From Sipunculus nudus (lineage: Eukaryota; Annelida; Sipuncula; Golfingiida; Sipunculidae): a stretch of 64,000 nt of DNA. The DNA lies in the NCBI GenBank assembly GCA_026874595.1, contig CM049319.1, positions 14,287,601 to 14,351,600 of the forward strand, given 5' to 3'. Each line of letters opens with the position of its first letter. Positions within the stretch are counted from its first letter, which is position 1. Shown piece by piece: positions 1-12,557 of this stretch. Both the position numbers and the translations under genes were made by a program. Below the pieces are notes generated by a model that searched no databases, was not told the origin of the DNA, and saw nothing but the letters and a program-made list of their open reading frames with translations.

Positions 1-99
1 CATAAAGAATTGACACGATTTACAAGTAAGATATTTGAAGTCGTCTCGCCGCAGTATGTTTATCAGCGAGACTGTGCAAGTCTTTATCTTAAATCACCA

Positions 100-320
100 G
101 GGTGCAATAATTTTCATGGAAGTGCAATTGCGGCAAGTAATTTCATTATAAGCAGCGCGCGGCCGCTGTCCTCACAGTCCCCAGTGAACGCGACCATCTG
201 GTCCAAAGTGACGGCTTGAAGTGGAACACATTCTGACCGCTTTTGGCCAGGTGCCGCTCCAGACGAAACAGAGCTAACATCAGACACCTTCTGCGAGCTA
301 GGACCTATACTTTTATCTAT
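100..320 (-). pseudogene. possible degraded coding remnant
   Basis: A GC-rich patch. On the minus strand one frame reads L-F-R-L-E-R-H-L-A-K-S-G-Q-N-V-F-H-F and a neighbouring frame continues V-T-L-D-Q-M-V-A-F-T-G-D-C. This looks like one ancestral coding stretch broken by a frameshift, followed by a stop. The family is not recognised. A transposon gene remnant is as likely as a host exon, and coincidence is possible. Confidence 0.2.
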
Positions 321-1911
321 GGCTAGTTATAAGCAGCACTCAAGGAACATTGAAAGCACCCAGGGATCCAACCAGGGGCTATGCCATATGAGACCGACAA
401 TGTCAGATTTATTGCTGCAAGACGCGAACAGATAATTGGCAATATGAGAATAATAACAGCCTCAAATCTGATAGCTGCAGAGGATTCCTGAAATATTCTA
501 GTTTTATTGCTGCCCAGCGAATTTCAGCGCTAGACATTGTGTTTGTGTATACACCATGCCATCGCATGTACTGTGCTGCCAACAAAATTCAAAAGTGAAA
601 AACGCCCATTTTATACATCACACCATTAGAGGCTTACGCTCGTAAGAACAACATTGGCTTGAGTGTATTAGTCCCTGGTCCGGCACAGGTGTCAAAGCTA
701 TTACTTTGTATAAACGCCGATCAAAGTGTTAAAGCCCCAATAGAAATATAGTCACAGACCTAAATATTAATACCTATGTCATACATTCTTCTTCATAAAG
801 CCAAATGCCAAATGACAGGTTCCAGCTAAATATGCCGGTATTGTGTAAGGTCTCGTGCTCTCTCGTAATTAAACCGACGCATGCGCTGCTATAGTACTAA
901 TAATCAGTCAAAATGTGAAATTTCAGTCCTTTCTTTTCTTCGGGTGCAGATAGTTCGGGTAATTAATATTGCCTGCTAAATTGAAGGGAAACATGAATAG
1001 AAACATGTTTAGGCGCACCTCCGCCAACGTCATTCTTTTATCGAGATCATCTATAATACCTAAACAGCGTTTTCTTCTCCTTCTTAGATACATGATGGAC
1101 AGAAAAACAAACAGGCAAGGAAAACTAAAACCTTATTTGTAGCGCTTTGTTTTCATCAAGACAATTAAAGGTTCTTTGTTTCAAACTACGTCAACTGTAA
1201 ATATTCGATGAAAATACCAGACTAATATTTGTACAGCGTCCTTTTATCTTCAAGATAACTTAGATTAAATTTTCTTTACAATGTCGTTAATTAGACCTTG
1301 TAAAGCGCAAAACCAACGCTGATACATGTCAAAAAGCAATCGCCATCGCCATTCAGACTATACAAAATACGACGGGACACATCCCTTAAAACAAATAAAA
1401 GACCATTACAAAAATCATTAATACGTCATATGCTGATATTTATAATACATAGTAATATGTTCTTTATGTTCGTTATAAAGTGCTATAAACAATAGAAAAT
1501 AACGTTAGGAAAGAACATAATATATGTCAAAATATTATAAACATTCGTAAATCACTAGGAAAGTATCTCGGCATTAAATTGTCTGTTCATAAAACATCCT
1601 GATATAAATGACCATGCAATTTTAAAAATATCCCCTAGACAACTTTGTTTCTATCCCCTCATTAAATTATGATTGAATGTTTGTCCTCTTTAATGTATGC
1701 ATAACCCATTGCACAGTTTTGTACGTACTACACAGAATGCTCGATTCTGTATATAGAATGACCATACAAAAGGTATTTTAACTATTTGTATTTCTTAATC
1801 GGAATATATATATTATTAAAGCTCTTGAAGGTGAAATGGAATCATTATCACTCACTAGGGATTAAATTTATCTCTCTGCACAACCAACATATAATTCAGA
1901 GAAAATAGCTC

Positions 1912-2330
1912 GCCCCCATTTCAGCTTATTCCGGGTAATCTGAAATTGATTTCTGATTACCCCCGTATTGTTCAGATTTACTCCTCGCTGATTAACCATT
2001 TAATGATAAATTGCTTATGCTTTAAACTACTAATATCATTTCAATAAAACAAAGAAAGATATGAGAATCAATCTATGAAAAATTAAATTGTCGCAAATTG
2101 TTTATTTTATAGTAAATGTCAATTATTTTGTTAATTATATTTCTTTTGATTCATACCCTTCAACAAGCGCATGACACAGTTGATGTCAACATGAGATATA
2201 CAAAGATTCGATCTAATTTGAGATATCAAACCACTGTTTTGAGGAATAATAAAAAAGCCATAGGGGTAGTCAGAAATTGATTTCAAATTACTCCCCCAGT
2301 TATCTGAAGCGGGATTAATCTTAAATCGCT
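1912..2330. repeat. MITE-like element, copy 1 of the G-G-G-T-A-A-T-C-T-G-A-A-A-T family
   Basis: The ends are imperfect inverted repeats: left GGGTAATCTGAAATTGATTT with TGATTACCCC, and right, read on the other strand, GGGGAGTAATTTGAAATCAA with TGACTACCCC. The interior is AT-rich with no open frame. A diverged copy sits at 21868-22318, sharing the ends and an internal GGATTAATCT-AAATCG block. Confidence 0.5.
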
Positions 2331-5300
2331 AGACTGATTTAAAATCGAGAGGAAAAAAAAATAGATATATAGAACTGGTCAAAGTGAGGGTGCTGTCGTC
2401 CCGATTTTTGACAGTGTCAAGGATTTCGCGCCGATTTATTCCGGCCGAAAAAGTTGAAGGTGTGATAACGGGACCGTACAAAATCGGCCGATATTTAGCT
2501 CCTTCCGTCACTTCTATTTTCATTCGTGAGGACTGTAGCAATCCATTAGACGAAACCGAAAAATCGAAATGGCCGGACACATCAGTTGATCTGCGCTATA
2601 AATCCGTAGGTTTGACCTTAACGTTACTTGCCGATTTTTCCGATTGATAAATTATAATAGGCCGGCAAAAAACTGTAGGTGAGAGGCCTGTTTATTACTA
2701 TTATAATTTGGTATGATGTTGAGGCACTTGTGACGATGTTAACAGCGGTATTCTGAATGCATGTATATTCTTGCAACTGACATTAATGGAGACAATCTCT
2801 TGAATTAAATATTTCTCATCCAGTAATAAACCAAAACGTACGAATCATTAGTCGTTCCATATCCACAAAACTATGTCCGAAAAAACTGGCGACATCGGTC
2901 GTTAATATGAAACACAGCTTGAAAGTTCTAATTAGGAATGTTTAATGAAATTATAGCACAGGCAGCCATACCTCTTAGGTCATCCCTCTGACAGCTTAAC
3001 ATTTTTACTTTAGCCATAATAATGTTAAATTTATTCAATAGACTTTTGTAATAAATGCACGTCAACATTCTATTTGCATATACATGTATCTGCTCAAGTA
3101 GATACTAACGTACAATGGTCATAATATTATTTCATGCCACTTGTTTCATGGACAAACATTTTCATTTGTCCAGGAGAATATAGCGAATTACAAATAGCAT
3201 AAAATATATCTTTGTTAAAGGAATAGAGATTTACTTTTAAATATTTGAGATCCTATATACGCTCCCCAGGCAGCGGAAATCTTACACTACTGATTGAAGC
3301 TAGTGATTTTACTGCTGCCTGGAATGACCGGTTATGATGGACTTAGACACAAGGTGGCGGATCAGTGTTTGCTGAAAAAAAAATCGTGCCTATGATGGGA
3401 CTAGCTGCCAGTCAAATGCCAGTTAACAAACACTCGACACTTCATGGCCGCTTGATGACAGTTTTATGGTATGTTTTAAAAATGTGCAACCGTTTGTGGC
3501 ACTCTTGGCTGTTAATAATTGACAAACAGTGTAGGTTAACTGGACCACTTTGAACACGATAAACTGCCACATTTGCTGTTAATCATGTGACCATTTCAGC
3601 CAATGATAGAAGATGTTACTTCCACCCACAGGTCTTATCTAAAGGTGTGGGTTTATAGTCTGATATCACCGACGATGTCAGTCTCATACTACTTTACACT
3701 TTGCCTTCCTGGTCTTTCGGGCTTGTTCATTCTTGTAGCTTTTCTCAGCTCCCTGGGCAGTATACAACCCAAGCAGCCATATCAGGCGCTGGACTATGAT
3801 TCCTTCTATATTTGCTTTTCTCAGATGACCAGTATCCATTCACTCCTGGGTCGAGAGAGGGCACTCTTGTGGTGAAAAACATTGCTTAGAAGTCTTAGCG
3901 CAGACGGCGGTCAGATCGTGATGCGAACCCATAACCTAGTTGTCACAAGTCCAGCCCCCTAACCATTACGACACCACACTCCACATACAGTGCCCCCCCG
4001 ATATAGGCAGTAGGCCTATAGGTAAAATGCTGTGTACAGAGAATAGTTCTAAAATAAATAAGACTGTTCTAAGTGTTCGAGAATACACATATGTCCCTTT
4101 CGAGAAAGATTCCTTTTATAACACTCGTATACAGGAATAAGCAAGATGTTTCATGGCAAAATTATGTCACAGGAGACGCCATTTTTCGTGTTAATTAAAC
4201 ATCATTTGTAGGGGATTAGGTGCCTTTAAGTCATATTTTGACGAGAACTGGACCAACTTCTACCTTTATCATCTTGCGAAGTTGCTGTAGGAGCTCAATC
4301 AGGCCTGGAACTTTTTTTTTCTTTTACTTCTTCATACAGGGGAGAGCCTCAAGAGAAAAGTATACATCGTAACACATTTGTTAAATCTAAAAAAATCTCA
4401 CAAGTATCTTTTGTGACCTTTGGACACAAAAGCTGATATCGCCTTAATATATAATAAAGTGCATGTATAAAATGTTTATCAGTATAGAAAACGAAGGTTT
4501 ATCTCGTTGCACTCTTAGTAAATACATCATAAAAAGAAAAGAGTCATTTTTACATTTCGTCCAAATTTTAATTATATAGTAAACAGTCGGCAATATTTTT
4601 ATTGGTTTGTTTGTTGAAGAAAATTGAACCCAAGGTTTGATGCTCTGATGCCAGGGGCTGACTTGGGTGAGCAACTTTTTTTTCAACCTAAAATTTTCTG
4701 GAACATAGAGCTTTACATGCTTAATATCAGAAAGTCCGCTTGTTCACTGATCCACCTATCCCATCATTAAGCAAGTATTACACTACTTAACAATAGAACT
4801 CACAAGCCATGCCATAATCCTTGTCAACGGAGCAACTCTGAGAACAGCTACCTGAGGAACTGCTCAATTCACGCCTGAAGAAGAGGGCCGAGCACCCGAT
4901 AGGTAGTGTACATGAACCTGCACAAAGCTAGTCTTATCAAAGGTGTCAACGATTGACATTACTTTATTTTGTAAGTAACAGACTAGTACAGCAATTAAAA
5001 ACTTTACATTAGGACTTAATTATCTTCTTAAACCAGAATAATGTCGTAAATGTCCCCTGCTTATTGGTCATGTCAGAAATATACGTAAAATTCCATTTGT
5101 GATTTTTTTATTAATTTTACTTGTAAGGTGTAACAATATAGTAACGTGTACTCGAATTCGGATCGGATAATTTCAGTCCATAATCCAAAGCTCATGTTCA
5201 AAGTTTTGCTGGTTATTTCAGCACTCATAAGGGAGGAAAAATACTTTATTATCATGTGTTGGTTTATCCCACGAACACAAACAAATTATGAAGTGATTTA

Positions 5301-5854
5301 TAGTTTGCATGTGTATGGGGGTTAGTGCACATTTGTCAAAACCCTTTGTAGCTATTTATATCGTGATCATCAGAATAGTTCCAGAAGACGCCGACGGGTT
5401 TTCTTTGTTCGATTCAATTTCTTCCTTTTCTCTGTCTCTGCTAATACATTCCCGTCGCTAATTTGAGTTTAGCGTGTCCGTGGCAGTCACGCGGCCCTTG
5501 GTTACGAGAAGCGTCATTTAGAGCGCTTTTCACGGTTGCCCCTCCCAACCATAATAAAACGATTCGTCTGCTGTAAACTTTCACGTGGCGTCTGTGCGGG
5601 TTCGCATGCTATCGTGTAATATATGTGCGCGCCCTTTTTGTGGCCAGGCCAGACGATCTGCGAATGATTGTACACTTCGTCCATAACAACGGGGGTCATA
5701 ATTCAGAGAATATCGAATAAGTCTGTCCCCTCCTCCCCCGCCTACATGATGTATCTAACTGCACACTGCGATCTAAACATATCTGTTTGTACTGAAATCT
5801 ACAGTTGCTACTTTTCTTTTGACCCGTCAGCTACAAAGACAAATTTATGAGTGT

Positions 5855-5910
5855 CCAATAGAGCGTGGTTGCTAAGTCACGTGACTATAAAAACAGTGAC
5901 GTAATGACCT
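5855..5910 (+). promoter_or_regulatory. compact TATA promoter-like block with CCAAT, palindromic E-box and CRE
   Basis: Within 50 bases: CCAAT (5855-5859), the 12-base palindrome AGTCACGTGACT (5875-5886) with a CACGTG core, TATAAAAA (5886-5893) and a CRE-type TGACGTAA (5897-5904). Downstream is GC-richer sequence with an ATG at 5974 opening a 12-codon frame, and a possible donor GACAG|GTAGAA near 6042. No protein-coding exon can be tied to it, so the gene it would serve is unknown. Confidence 0.4.
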
Positions 5911-6119
5911 GCGTCACAGTGGGGTTGTTTTCACAGTATAAGGGAACAAAGAGGCGACTTCAAGAACGAGATCATGCCGTCACCCGGGCGCAAAATAACG
6001 ATCATGCTGTAAAGAACAGTGACTTGTTTATTAATTGACAGGTAGAAAATTTCTTTGTAGCCAAATATGAGTCATCAGATTTTTTAGGGCAGCAAATTAA
6101 AGATGCAGGGACACATCTA

Positions 6120-6270
6120 ATATTTAAATATATATTATTTCATGTTTATTTTGTATATATTATTTTTCTATATTATATATATTAATAAATATATATTAAT
6201 ATATTTATATTTATATATATATTAAATATAAATATATTTATATTAACTATAAATATATCTTATCCTATAT
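6120..6270. repeat. AT-only low-complexity tract
   Basis: About 150 bases almost wholly of A and T in irregular TATAT/AAATA patterns, immediately before the SINE. It is likely expanded low-complexity DNA. No function is visible. Confidence 0.8.
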
Positions 6271-6287
6271 TATCAGGATATTATCGG

Positions 6288-6530
6288 GACCTGGACAGCT
6301 GAGTGGCTGAGAGCAAAACGCTCGGCCTTCTCCGCTGGCGACCCGGGTTCGATTCCTGGTGTGGCTATGAGAGTGGGTTGTAGTGGCCCGTCCAAGGTCG
6401 GTGGTTTCTCCGGGTCCTCCGGTTTCCTCCATCCTTACCGACTACCGAGCGCCAACATCCGTGCCATGGAGAGTGCCTTGTATTAGTTATTATAACCAGT
6501 TGTACAATCCATGTAAAATAAATAAAGTTT
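6288..6530 (+). mobile_element. tRNA-derived SINE (class-II tRNA-like head)
   Basis: The head carries an A-box-like GAGTGGCTGAGAGC and a B-box GGTTCGATTCC at tRNA spacing, with a long variable-loop-like segment as in Ser/Leu-type tRNAs. It continues into a conserved-looking GC-rich body and an AT-rich ATAAATAAAG tail. The acceptor stem does not pair cleanly, so it is a retroposon and not a tRNA gene. It moves in trans using a LINE. Confidence 0.7.
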
Positions 6531-9500
6531 ATAGATATTATCATGTGTATTTTATATATATTATTGTATTCTTATAAAAGACCAATCGTTTAATAAGACC
6601 AACTGACTATTGAAAAGACCAAGGAGCAAAGTAAAAGCATTCGCATTGGTTACCATTGATCTATTTTATAAGACCACCTGAAAACTGGGACCACCTTTGG
6701 CCAGTCCCACAGATGCTCTTATTAGGCCCTACACAAGTTTCACTGTATATTTAATTGGGGACTTGAGTATGTGCTCTGTGCTTTAGGAGGCCATTCTTTT
6801 AATTTACACGATCATTTTATCTGATGCTTATTTTTTTCGAGTAGCGGTATATCCATAATTTTGACATGCGACCTAAGACCTCCGGGTTTTAGTTGCGACG
6901 ACAATGGCAACCCCCATGACCACATTCGAGAAACTGGGAGAAATAAACCTGCCAGGGTGCGATAAGGGCGCGGAGATGCGAAACGAAAGTACCCCGAGTA
7001 CGTCGTCTGTGGAGCAATTTGGATGGCAAGGGGACGTGTATCGGTCGAGTTTATAGAGGAATAACGTTATTTTAGACCACGCCCAAATTCTAAAATTATA
7101 GTTCGACTGATCCATAAATCTTGTTGATCTGGTGGTTTTTTTTTTTGGGGGGGGGGGGGGGGGGGCTGGGGGACTTATTTTGTCTGGAAAACCTTTTGTC
7201 TGTACGTATACAGGTACAAAACGAAGGATTCCTTTGAATAAAAAACCGAATACAAAGCGGATATAATACAAACAGTGAAAGGTTAAACAAAATGTCAGTC
7301 AGAGTTAAGATACGTTATTGTCGCTTACTCGATTATTTATCTATATACATACTTATTGTTCTTTTTCTACGCCATTTTTTGTACTGTTAGATTATCTGTA
7401 TCTGTTACAGATTTAAACCAGAAATTTCAAGTTGTTACTTATTGATCCATGTTAAAAGTAATCCCTCAAGTGCCCAACTCCCTGTGCTTCCGGGCTTATT
7501 ATAATATAACTGATATTTAGTATCCTTCAATATGTGCCTATAACTGTGCTTACAAAAAAAAACATTAATTTCATTTAATTAGCACCACGATTTCGTAAAA
7601 CGTAAACCTATCCAATCGGATTCGCTCGGGTAGAAACCAGATTTTGTTTGTATGTTAAAATTTAACGCTTAAAGTCTGAATACATAGATATAAAATTTGT
7701 CTCTTACTTTTATTATATAAAAATTTGTTTTGGAGGTAAACATCATACCATGTAAATGAGAACTGACAGCGGACTGGACCTGGGTTTTTTTTATTTGTTT
7801 TTTTATTTTTTTTTTTTTTTTACTTTTACTTGAGCGGCACCCAGTAAATAACAAGATATGTAGAAGACAGCTTATTAAAAGGCTTTACTTTGATACATTG
7901 GGCCTCGCGATTCGGATCATAAAATCCCTACCGGGAGCAATATAAAAAAAAATCCTAGACAAGACAGTCAGGACATATATAGTAACATGTAAACTGTAAA
8001 TAATATTCTGAAATCAAAAATATGTATATGACTTTACTCTTTTTCTTGCTTCAAATGGTGTTTTTTAAAGAGAGAAGTCATTGACTTAACTTTTTGTTTC
8101 CTGTAAAATTTCGTCTGCGTTTCTTTAGTTTAAAATGAATATTTGGTCGGAAACTTTCCGGGGAACACGTTTTCAGAGAATTGTGATTTTTGTGTTGTTC
8201 ATGTGTTTTCACCGTCTGAACACTTTCAGGTCTACAAAATATGGATATTTTAGAGTTCATATATCTTACATACATATAGGTGTAAGAAAAATATTTTTAA
8301 AGTCACTCTATTTTGGTATTCATGGGTCGTTGAACGACATTAAACAATGTTTAAAGAGACGTGCTTGGCCGCTAAATCATTTAAAAACCTGGACCTATCT
8401 GAAAACTATCTGAAATTGGCAAAGCAATATTCAAAGAACTCAACATTTTAAAACTCACTTGACACTATCATGCATGGGTACCCGTAAAATCGGCATATTA
8501 AGTAGAATACCCCCCCCCCCCCCTCCCTCCCTAAAATGCATCCTTTCTGCAATTACCTTACAGTGGTCTCGACCTGGAGATCGTTCCAATATGGCTATGC
8601 GGGACCTTCTCCGATTATCACTGAACATTGATCTCACATCTGACCTTGACCTTTGCATCTGTTGATTTTACCCCTTGTACAGCTAAATATGTAAGAATGA
8701 ATCACCAATATGCTTCGTACTCCTAATATTATACCGTCCCTCCTTCATTTTTGACTGTATCAGATGAAAATTGTGACGTCACTTTCTGTAATTTGCACAT
8801 AACTCTTTTTCTCTGGAAACTAATTAAACTTGACAATTAGCCGTTGCATAGTACAAGAACTTTCCCCCTTGAACCAAATTTTTAGGGGTCAAGTTATTAT
8901 TAGTCAAATACTTGTTGACCAGAATTGTCAGCAACCGGAAATTGGATCTCATAAAAGGCAGTGAAGTAAAAATATTTAATCTCAAATAGAGCAGGCTATT
9001 CTTGTTCACTTTTGGACAATGTATAAACTTGATATTTTAAGAATCATATTAAATATAGCCTTCTTGGATGTGACCTTGACAGTTTATGACTTACTTTCTT
9101 GCTTGAAAGAATACTTTGGTAAGGACAATCATACTATAAACAAAGTTAAAATTTGGTCATTTCTTCTTGAGTTTTACTGGAAAGGTAACATTATTTTCCA
9201 TAATTTGTATATTATTCACAGATGTAATAGAGGGACCAGAACCAGACTTCACTCCGCACTCATGTTGTGTAAATCAAGAATTTTTCTTGAGTTATAAAAT
9301 TGGTTGAGCAGCTAAGGAGGAGATTACTGGACGTAAATGAGTGTGACGTATCCTAGAGGGCTCTGGTGCTAGTTCCCTCCGCCAGGAGGGCTAGCGTTCA
9401 CTCCCTTTGTTCGTGTGTGTTTGTTCACAACATAACTCACGAAGTAATCTCGGGAACCTCGGCAATGGACCATTGAAGAATTGATAATAGAGTTTGGTGT

Positions 9501-10038
9501 GGGTCCAGATCAAGATATGGGCCCAGGAAGGACTTCAGGTGTATTCACAAATGTGCAGTCACATATGCCGATTGGGCCATTCATTAAAACACGGCTTGTG
9601 GGGAGCCCCACATTAAGGGCAGCCAACACGGCGGAGGCCTGCATTCGTGAGAGTTCATATCATAGTTATCAACTGTTAATTGCATATGAAGCAGGTTGCC
9701 CATGTTAATTTATAAACTTATGAGGAAACTGCTATAAATTTTTTATTGTTTATTCATTTTGTTTTATCGTTTTTAGATGAAAATGGTGAGTCACTATATT
9801 ATTTATATGCATATTATTAAAAAAAGCAACAAACACATCAAAACTAAACTTTGCACTGTCCTCTGCAGGTTGAGTGAGATGTCATCATAGAATTTCGCCT
9901 TCTTGTGTCAAGAGCTTCATAAGAAGATGCACGCCAAACTGTCATGACCAGAAGTTATGTGACATAGAGGAGGTCCCTTCATGACAAAAGAAGCGGACAC
10001 CAAAAAAAAAACATTAGCCTTCTTCCTAAATTAAGCCA
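6531..10038. other. intergenic, AT-rich, no supported gene
   Basis: Contains a poly-T/poly-G junction at 7139-7167, a poly-C run at 8513-8532, a consensus CRE TGACGTCA at 8774-8781 and a T/A-rich stretch at 7790-7825. Open frames here run through homopolymers or lack context. I see no gene. Confidence 0.5.
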
Positions 10039-10366
10039 CTTTCACACATTCACGGATAGCTTCACGGATCATCCCGGATCATCGTTCCGGGATCATCCGT
10101 GTTAACTCCGTCATCACCGTGTAAACTACGGGCATCACCATGTTAACACCATGTTGCATCCATAGTGATCCTTGGCGCACCGACATGTTCGGTGATGCCC
10201 GGTGTTTACACGGCGATGCCGTAGATAACACGGATGATTCCGGAACGATGCTCCGGGATTATCCGTGTTGCTATCCGCCCCATTTACGAAATCGCGCTGC
10301 TGTCCCCGGAACACCACGGATTAAGGTCCGGGGAGATCCCTGTTGCTATCCGTGAATGTGTGAAAG
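10039..10366. mobile_element. foldback MITE, 328 bp, 22 bp perfect terminal inverted repeats
   Basis: Both ends carry a perfect 22-base inverted repeat beginning CTTTCACACATTCACGGATA. The interior is also built of inverted copies of CGGATCATCC and CCGGAACGATG blocks, so most of the element can fold on itself. There is no transposase. The CTTTCACAC end is typical of non-autonomous cut-and-paste elements. No certain target duplication is visible. Confidence 0.75.
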
Positions 10367-10439
10367 CCTATCCCCGCCTATTAGCTGGCTATTGTATAGT
10401 GCGGAGCCTATATCCGTCTGTAACTTTGACCAAATACTT

Positions 10440-12088
10440 AAAGTACAAAGTAAATTGATATCATGAATAGCTACTGAGAAATGGTGTATTAAGTTAATTG
10501 ATGTATTGAAGAGTTACTGAGTAAAGGAGTACTAAGTACATTGATATCTTTAATAGTTCCTTAGTAAATAAGGTCTAAGTTAATTGATATCTTGAATAGT
10601 TACTGAGTAACGGAGAACTAAGTAAATTGTTATCTTGAACAGTTACTAAGTATTACTATTTAAATTGATATCTTGAATAGTTATTGATTAATGGAGTACT
10701 GAGTACATTAATGAGTAATCGAGTACTAAGTAAATTTATATCTTGAATAGTTACTGATTAATTAAGTATTGAGAAATTGATATCTTAAAAGTTACTGTGT
10801 AACTGAATACAAAGTAAATTGATATCTTAAATAGTTACTGAGTGACGGTGTATTAAGTAAATTGATATCTTGAATAGTTACAAAGTAGTTAAGTACTGAG
10901 TAAATTGATATCATAAATAGTTTTTTGAGTGACTTTTTGTAAGTAAATTGATATCTTTAATAGTTCCTTGATAACGGAGTAAAAGTACATTGATATCTTG
11001 AATATTTATTGAGTGACGGTGTATAAAGTAAATTGATATTTTGAACAATTACTGAGTAATACTTAGTTAATTGCTATCTTGAATAGTTACTTAGTAACGG
11101 AGTACTAAATAAATAGATATTTTGAATTGTTACTGAGTAACCGAGCACTAAGTAAATTAATATCTTGAACAGTAACTGGGTAATTAAGTACTTCGTAAAT
11201 TGATATCTTGAATAGTTACTAAGTAACCTAGTACTAAGTTAATTGATGATTTGTAGAGTTACTGAGCAATGGAGTACTAAGTGAAATTATATCTTAAATA
11301 GTTATTGAGTAACTTAGGCCTAAGTAAATTAATATCTTGAATAGTTACTGAGTAACTGAGTGCTAAGTTAATTGATATCTTGAATAGTTTCTGAGTAACT
11401 TAGTACCGAGTAAATAATGTTTTCGATAGTTACTGAGTAACGAAGTACTTAGTTTATTGGTATCTGGAATGGTTACTTAGTAACTGAGTACTAAGTTAAT
11501 TGATATATTGAATATTTTATGAGAGTTGTTATTTGGATAGTTACTGAGTTACTAACGACTAACTAAATTGATATTTTGAATAGTTACTGAGTAACGGAGC
11601 ATTAAGTTATTTGATATCTTGAATAGTTACTGAGTAACGGAGTTCTAAGTAAATACTTAGAAAATTAATATCTTGAATAGTTACTGAGTAATCAAGTACT
11701 AAGTTGATATCTTGAATAGTTACTGAGTAACAGAGTACACAGTAAACTGACATCTTGAATAGTTACGGAGTAACGGAGGAAAAAGTAAATTAATATCTTG
11801 AATAGTTACTGAGAAATGGAGTACTAAGTAAATTTATATCTTGAACAGTTACTGGGTAATACTAAGTAAATTCCTTTCTTGTATAATTACTGATTAACGG
11901 ACTACTGTGTACATTAATATCTGTAAGAGTTACTGAGTAACCGAGCACTAAGTTAATTGATTTCTTGAATAGTTACTGAGTAATTAAGTACTGAGTAAAT
12001 TGATTTCTTAAATAATTACAGTGTGACGGTGTATTAGGTAAATTAATATCTTGAACAGTAAGAAATTGATATCTTGAATGAGTTACAC
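10440..12088. repeat. minisatellite, ~43 bp unit, about 38 imperfect copies
   Basis: The core unit reads AATTGATATCTTGAATAGTT followed by ACTGAGTAACGGAGTACTAA-type sequence, repeated for about 1.65 kb with point changes and small length changes. Each unit contains the palindromic GATATC and the near-palindrome GTTACTGAGTAAC. It is AT-rich and non-coding. Confidence 0.92.
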
Positions 12089-12131
12089 TGTATGAAGGAC
12101 ACAATTTAAATACTGACGCCTTAAGTGGACA

Positions 12132-12557
12132 ATGTCCAGTGCAAACATGGCAAGATTTGTCTATTATTGTCCAAATGGCCCATTATGTGAACGATGTTTT
12201 GAAACATCTTGGAGTGTGGTGAATAGACTTGTCTCAAAAGTAAACATTTTCCTGGAATACATTTCGCCATTTAAACAATGTGTTGGTTTATTTCTAGAGG
12301 ATGAGATTATCCTTACTACTAGAAAAATAATAAAAGAAGAATTAAATGCAATAAGATTTGAAAAATCTACCATTTTTTACACTGTGATATGCATTAATTC
12401 AGTAATGTGTATGTCTTGTCTGAATTTCGAATCGTTTTATTTGCTTTATGTATATATTTATCATTCATTGACCCAAAGTGGGCGCAGTGTAGAGGAAATA
12501 TTTCCAGGCAAAGCATTGATAATGTCATTAGTAAACTGTACTGTTTTAGATGTTTAG
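12132..12557 (+). other. unassigned 141-codon open frame, probably not a gene
   Basis: An unusually long uninterrupted frame for AT-rich sequence, starting just after the 43 bp minisatellite. The translation is rich in Ile, Ser, Tyr and Cys, has no recognisable domain or signal peptide, and no splice or polyadenylation context makes it convincing. Codons follow local AT bias. It is listed because nothing else explains the stretch. Confidence 0.15.

Larger units (their letters stand above)
1..5854. other. intergenic, AT-rich, no supported gene
   Basis: Apart from the possible remnant near the left edge, the MITE-like element at 1912-2330 and a hairpin at 3266-3322, I see only AT-rich single-copy-looking sequence. 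The overlapping open frames on both strands at 2329-2647 and the frames at 3603-4140 show no domain, signal peptide or splice context. GC rises at 5380-5700 ahead of the promoter-like block. Confidence 0.5.

Noticed and set aside
2329-2647. Protein-coding gene on either strand
   Set aside because: Both strands are open over the same stretch, neither translation shows a domain, and no splice or polyadenylation signals fit.
6288-6380. Functional Ser/Leu tRNA gene
   Set aside because: A- and B-boxes are present but the acceptor stem does not pair and a SINE body and AT tail follow.
10440-12088. CRISPR-like regular repeat
   Set aside because: The units are contiguous tandem copies with no unique spacers, in a eukaryotic genome without cas genes.
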